Assembly (NCBI GenBank): GCA_037387425.1
Contig: JARRLC010000259.1
Coordinates: 1-6,154 of the forward strand
Direction: 5' to 3'
Source of the DNA: JARRLC01 sp037387425
Lineage (GTDB): Bacteria > Pseudomonadota > Alphaproteobacteria > Rhizobiales > Rhodomicrobiaceae
Length of the DNA stretch: 6,154 nt
How positions within the stretch are numbered: the first letter of the stretch is position 1; every line of letters begins with the position of its first letter. A program made the translations under genes and the position numbers. The notes below the pieces were generated by a model. It had not been told where the DNA came from. It saw only the letters and a program-made list of their open reading frames with translations, and ran no database searches. Shown in pieces: positions 4,955 to 6,154 of this stretch.

Positions 4955-6154
4955 ATGTTCGCGCAAGTATCAACTGTGGCGTTTCTCGGGATTGAATCCC
5001 GACCGGTGGATGTCCAAGTGCAGATTGGCGCAGGGTTGCCAGCGTTTTCCATTGTCGGCCTGCCAGATAAAGCCGTCGCCGAAAGCCGGGAGCGAGTTCG
5101 CGCCGCCCTGTGCTCTATCGGGCTGGGGCTGCCATCGAAGCGAATTACCGTCAATCTTGCCCCCGCCGACTTGCCGAAGGAAGGCAGCCACTACGATTTG
5201 CCTGTAGCCGTAGGGCTGATGATCGCCAGCGGCGCGTTGCCCGGTGAGGAAATTGCCGACTATGTCGTATTCGGCGAACTGGGTCTTGACGCCTCGATTG
5301 CGTCCGTAGCCGGATGTCTGCCCGCCGCTATCGGCGCAAATGCCTTGGGAAAGGGGTTGATTTGTCCGTTCGCTTGCGGAGCTGAGGCGGCGTGGGCCTC
5401 CCCGGACATGCCCATTCTGGCGCCACCGCATCTGTTGTCGCTCGTCAACCACTTCAAAGGCACCACAAGTCTGCCCCGGCCTGTCGCAAAAATGGGCTCA
5501 GGCGCGCCGGAAATGCTCGATTTGCGCGACGTGCGCGGACAGGAGATGGCGAAACGCGCTATCGAAATAGCTGCTGCTGGCGGACATCATATTTTGATGA
5601 TGGGACCGCCAGGCGCTGGGAAGTCCATGCTGTCTCAGCGGCTTCCAGGGCTTCTGCCGCCTTTGGAGCCAGCCGAGATGCTGGAAGTCTCAATGATCCA
5701 AAGCATGGCCGGTCAATTGGCGGATGGCCAGCTTAGCGACAAACGGCCTTTCCGAGCGCCGCATCACTCGGCGAGCATGGCGGCTCTAGTGGGAGGTGGC
5801 GCGCGGCCCCGGCCTGGCGAAATCGCACTCGCGCATCATGGTGTGCTTTTTCTCGATGAATTGCCTGAATTCGTACCGCAGGTTATCGATGCGCTACGCC
5901 AGCCTTTGGAAACCGGCCAGATCGTCATTGCGCGCGCCAATCACCGCATCACCTATCCGACACGCATTCAGCTTGTGGCGGCGATGAATCCGTGCCGTTG
6001 CGGACGCGCTGGCGAACCAGGCTTTTCTTGCAAACGGGGAACCAACTGCCAGGAGCGCTATCTGGCGAAATTGTCAGGGCCAATCATCGACCGCATAGAT
6101 ATCAGAATTACCGTACCCGCCGTAAGTGCTGGCGACCTCGCCTTGCCGCCTGCC
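4955..6154 (+). CDS. comM: ComM (YifB) Mg-chelatase-like AAA+ ATPase, 3'-truncated by window edge
   Basis: The first 400 codons of ComM/YifB. In naturally transformable bacteria ComM is a hexameric helicase that promotes branch migration while donor DNA is integrated, but the family is common even where competence is unknown. The frame stays open to the last base. Family proteins are about 500 residues, so roughly 100 are missing. The start fits the family opening (MFAQVSTVAFLGIE), and GGAGG lies at 4941-4945. Residues 1 to about 170 form the Lon-protease-like N-terminal domain (FSIVGLPDKAVAESRERVRAA). The AAA+ core has Walker A GPPGAGKS (217-224), RAPHHSASMAALVGGG, Walker B LFLDE with D301-E302, and NPCRCG. 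Cysteines C347, C349, C359 and C365 form the cluster typical of the family. SGPIIDRID (374-382) is the arginine-bearing motif. All visible key residues are intact. It is separated from the DUF167 gene by 103 bases and may have its own promoter, though none is clear. Confidence 0.97.
   Translation, partial: MFAQVSTVAFLGIESRPVDVQVQIGAGLPAFSIVGLPDKAVAESRERVRAALCSIGLGLPSKRITVNLAPADLPKEGSHYDLPVAVGLMIASGALPGEEIADYVVFGELGLDASIASVAGCLPAAIGANALGKGLICPFACGAEAAWASPDMPILAPPHLLSLVNHFKGTTSLPRPVAKMGSGAPEMLDLRDVRGQEMAKRAIEIAAAGGHHILMMGPPGAGKSMLSQRLPGLLPPLEPAEMLEVSMIQSMAGQLADGQLSDKRPFRAPHHSASMAALVGGGARPRPGEIALAHHGVLFLDELPEFVPQVIDALRQPLETGQIVIARANHRITYPTRIQLVAAMNPCRCGRAGEPGFSCKRGTNCQERYLAKLSGPIIDRIDIRITVPAVSAGDLALPPA

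Noticed and set aside
4970..5452. - strand frame (160 residues) and the + strand frame 4926-5207 within comM
   Set aside because: Both overlap the conserved N-terminal domain of ComM in other frames and show no family signature.

Overview
The window comes from a bacterial chromosome, most likely an alphaproteobacterium and perhaps Hyphomicrobiales (Rhizobiales). This rests on the protein style of ThrS, the SPOR-less RlpA-like proteins, the YggT repeats and the YggT-DUF167 gene pair. No rRNA gene or species-level marker is present, so the order is a judgement. All six genes that I can support read on the + strand. The first and last are cut by the window edges.

Layout: (1) 1-1773, threonyl-tRNA synthetase (thrS), missing about 79 N-terminal residues. 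Its last ~22 codons run into a cluster of inverted and direct repeats and look like an acquired C-terminal extension. (2) 1774-2098, a gene-free gap. (3) 2099-2575, a small exported RlpA-like double-psi beta-barrel protein. (4) 2576-2914, an AT-richer gene-free gap. (5) 2915-3742, a second RlpA-like paralog whose barrel is followed by a ~155-residue, extremely basic tail that begins with seven units of an 11-residue repeat. (6) 3743-3898, a short leader that can fold into a two-tier hairpin. (7) 3899-4522, a YggT/YlmG-family membrane protein made of two tandem YggT units, overlapping by ATGA with (8) 4519-4851, a DUF167/YggU protein. (9) 4955-6154, the first 400 codons of comM (YifB), an AAA+ Mg-chelatase-like ATPase, whose Shine-Dalgarno sits at the edge of a hairpin.

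The genes fall into housekeeping translation (thrS), a cell-envelope block (two RlpA-like proteins and the YggT-DUF167 pair), and DNA processing during transformation (ComM). RlpA proteins act on septal peptidoglycan in other bacteria and YggT/YlmG relatives are linked to division or membrane homeostasis, so the middle block may be a small envelope neighbourhood. That link is inferred from position only. The most unusual items are the repeat-built polycationic tail of the second RlpA paralog and the repeat cluster read into the end of thrS. I see no CRISPR array, tRNA, rRNA, transposase or complete mobile element.
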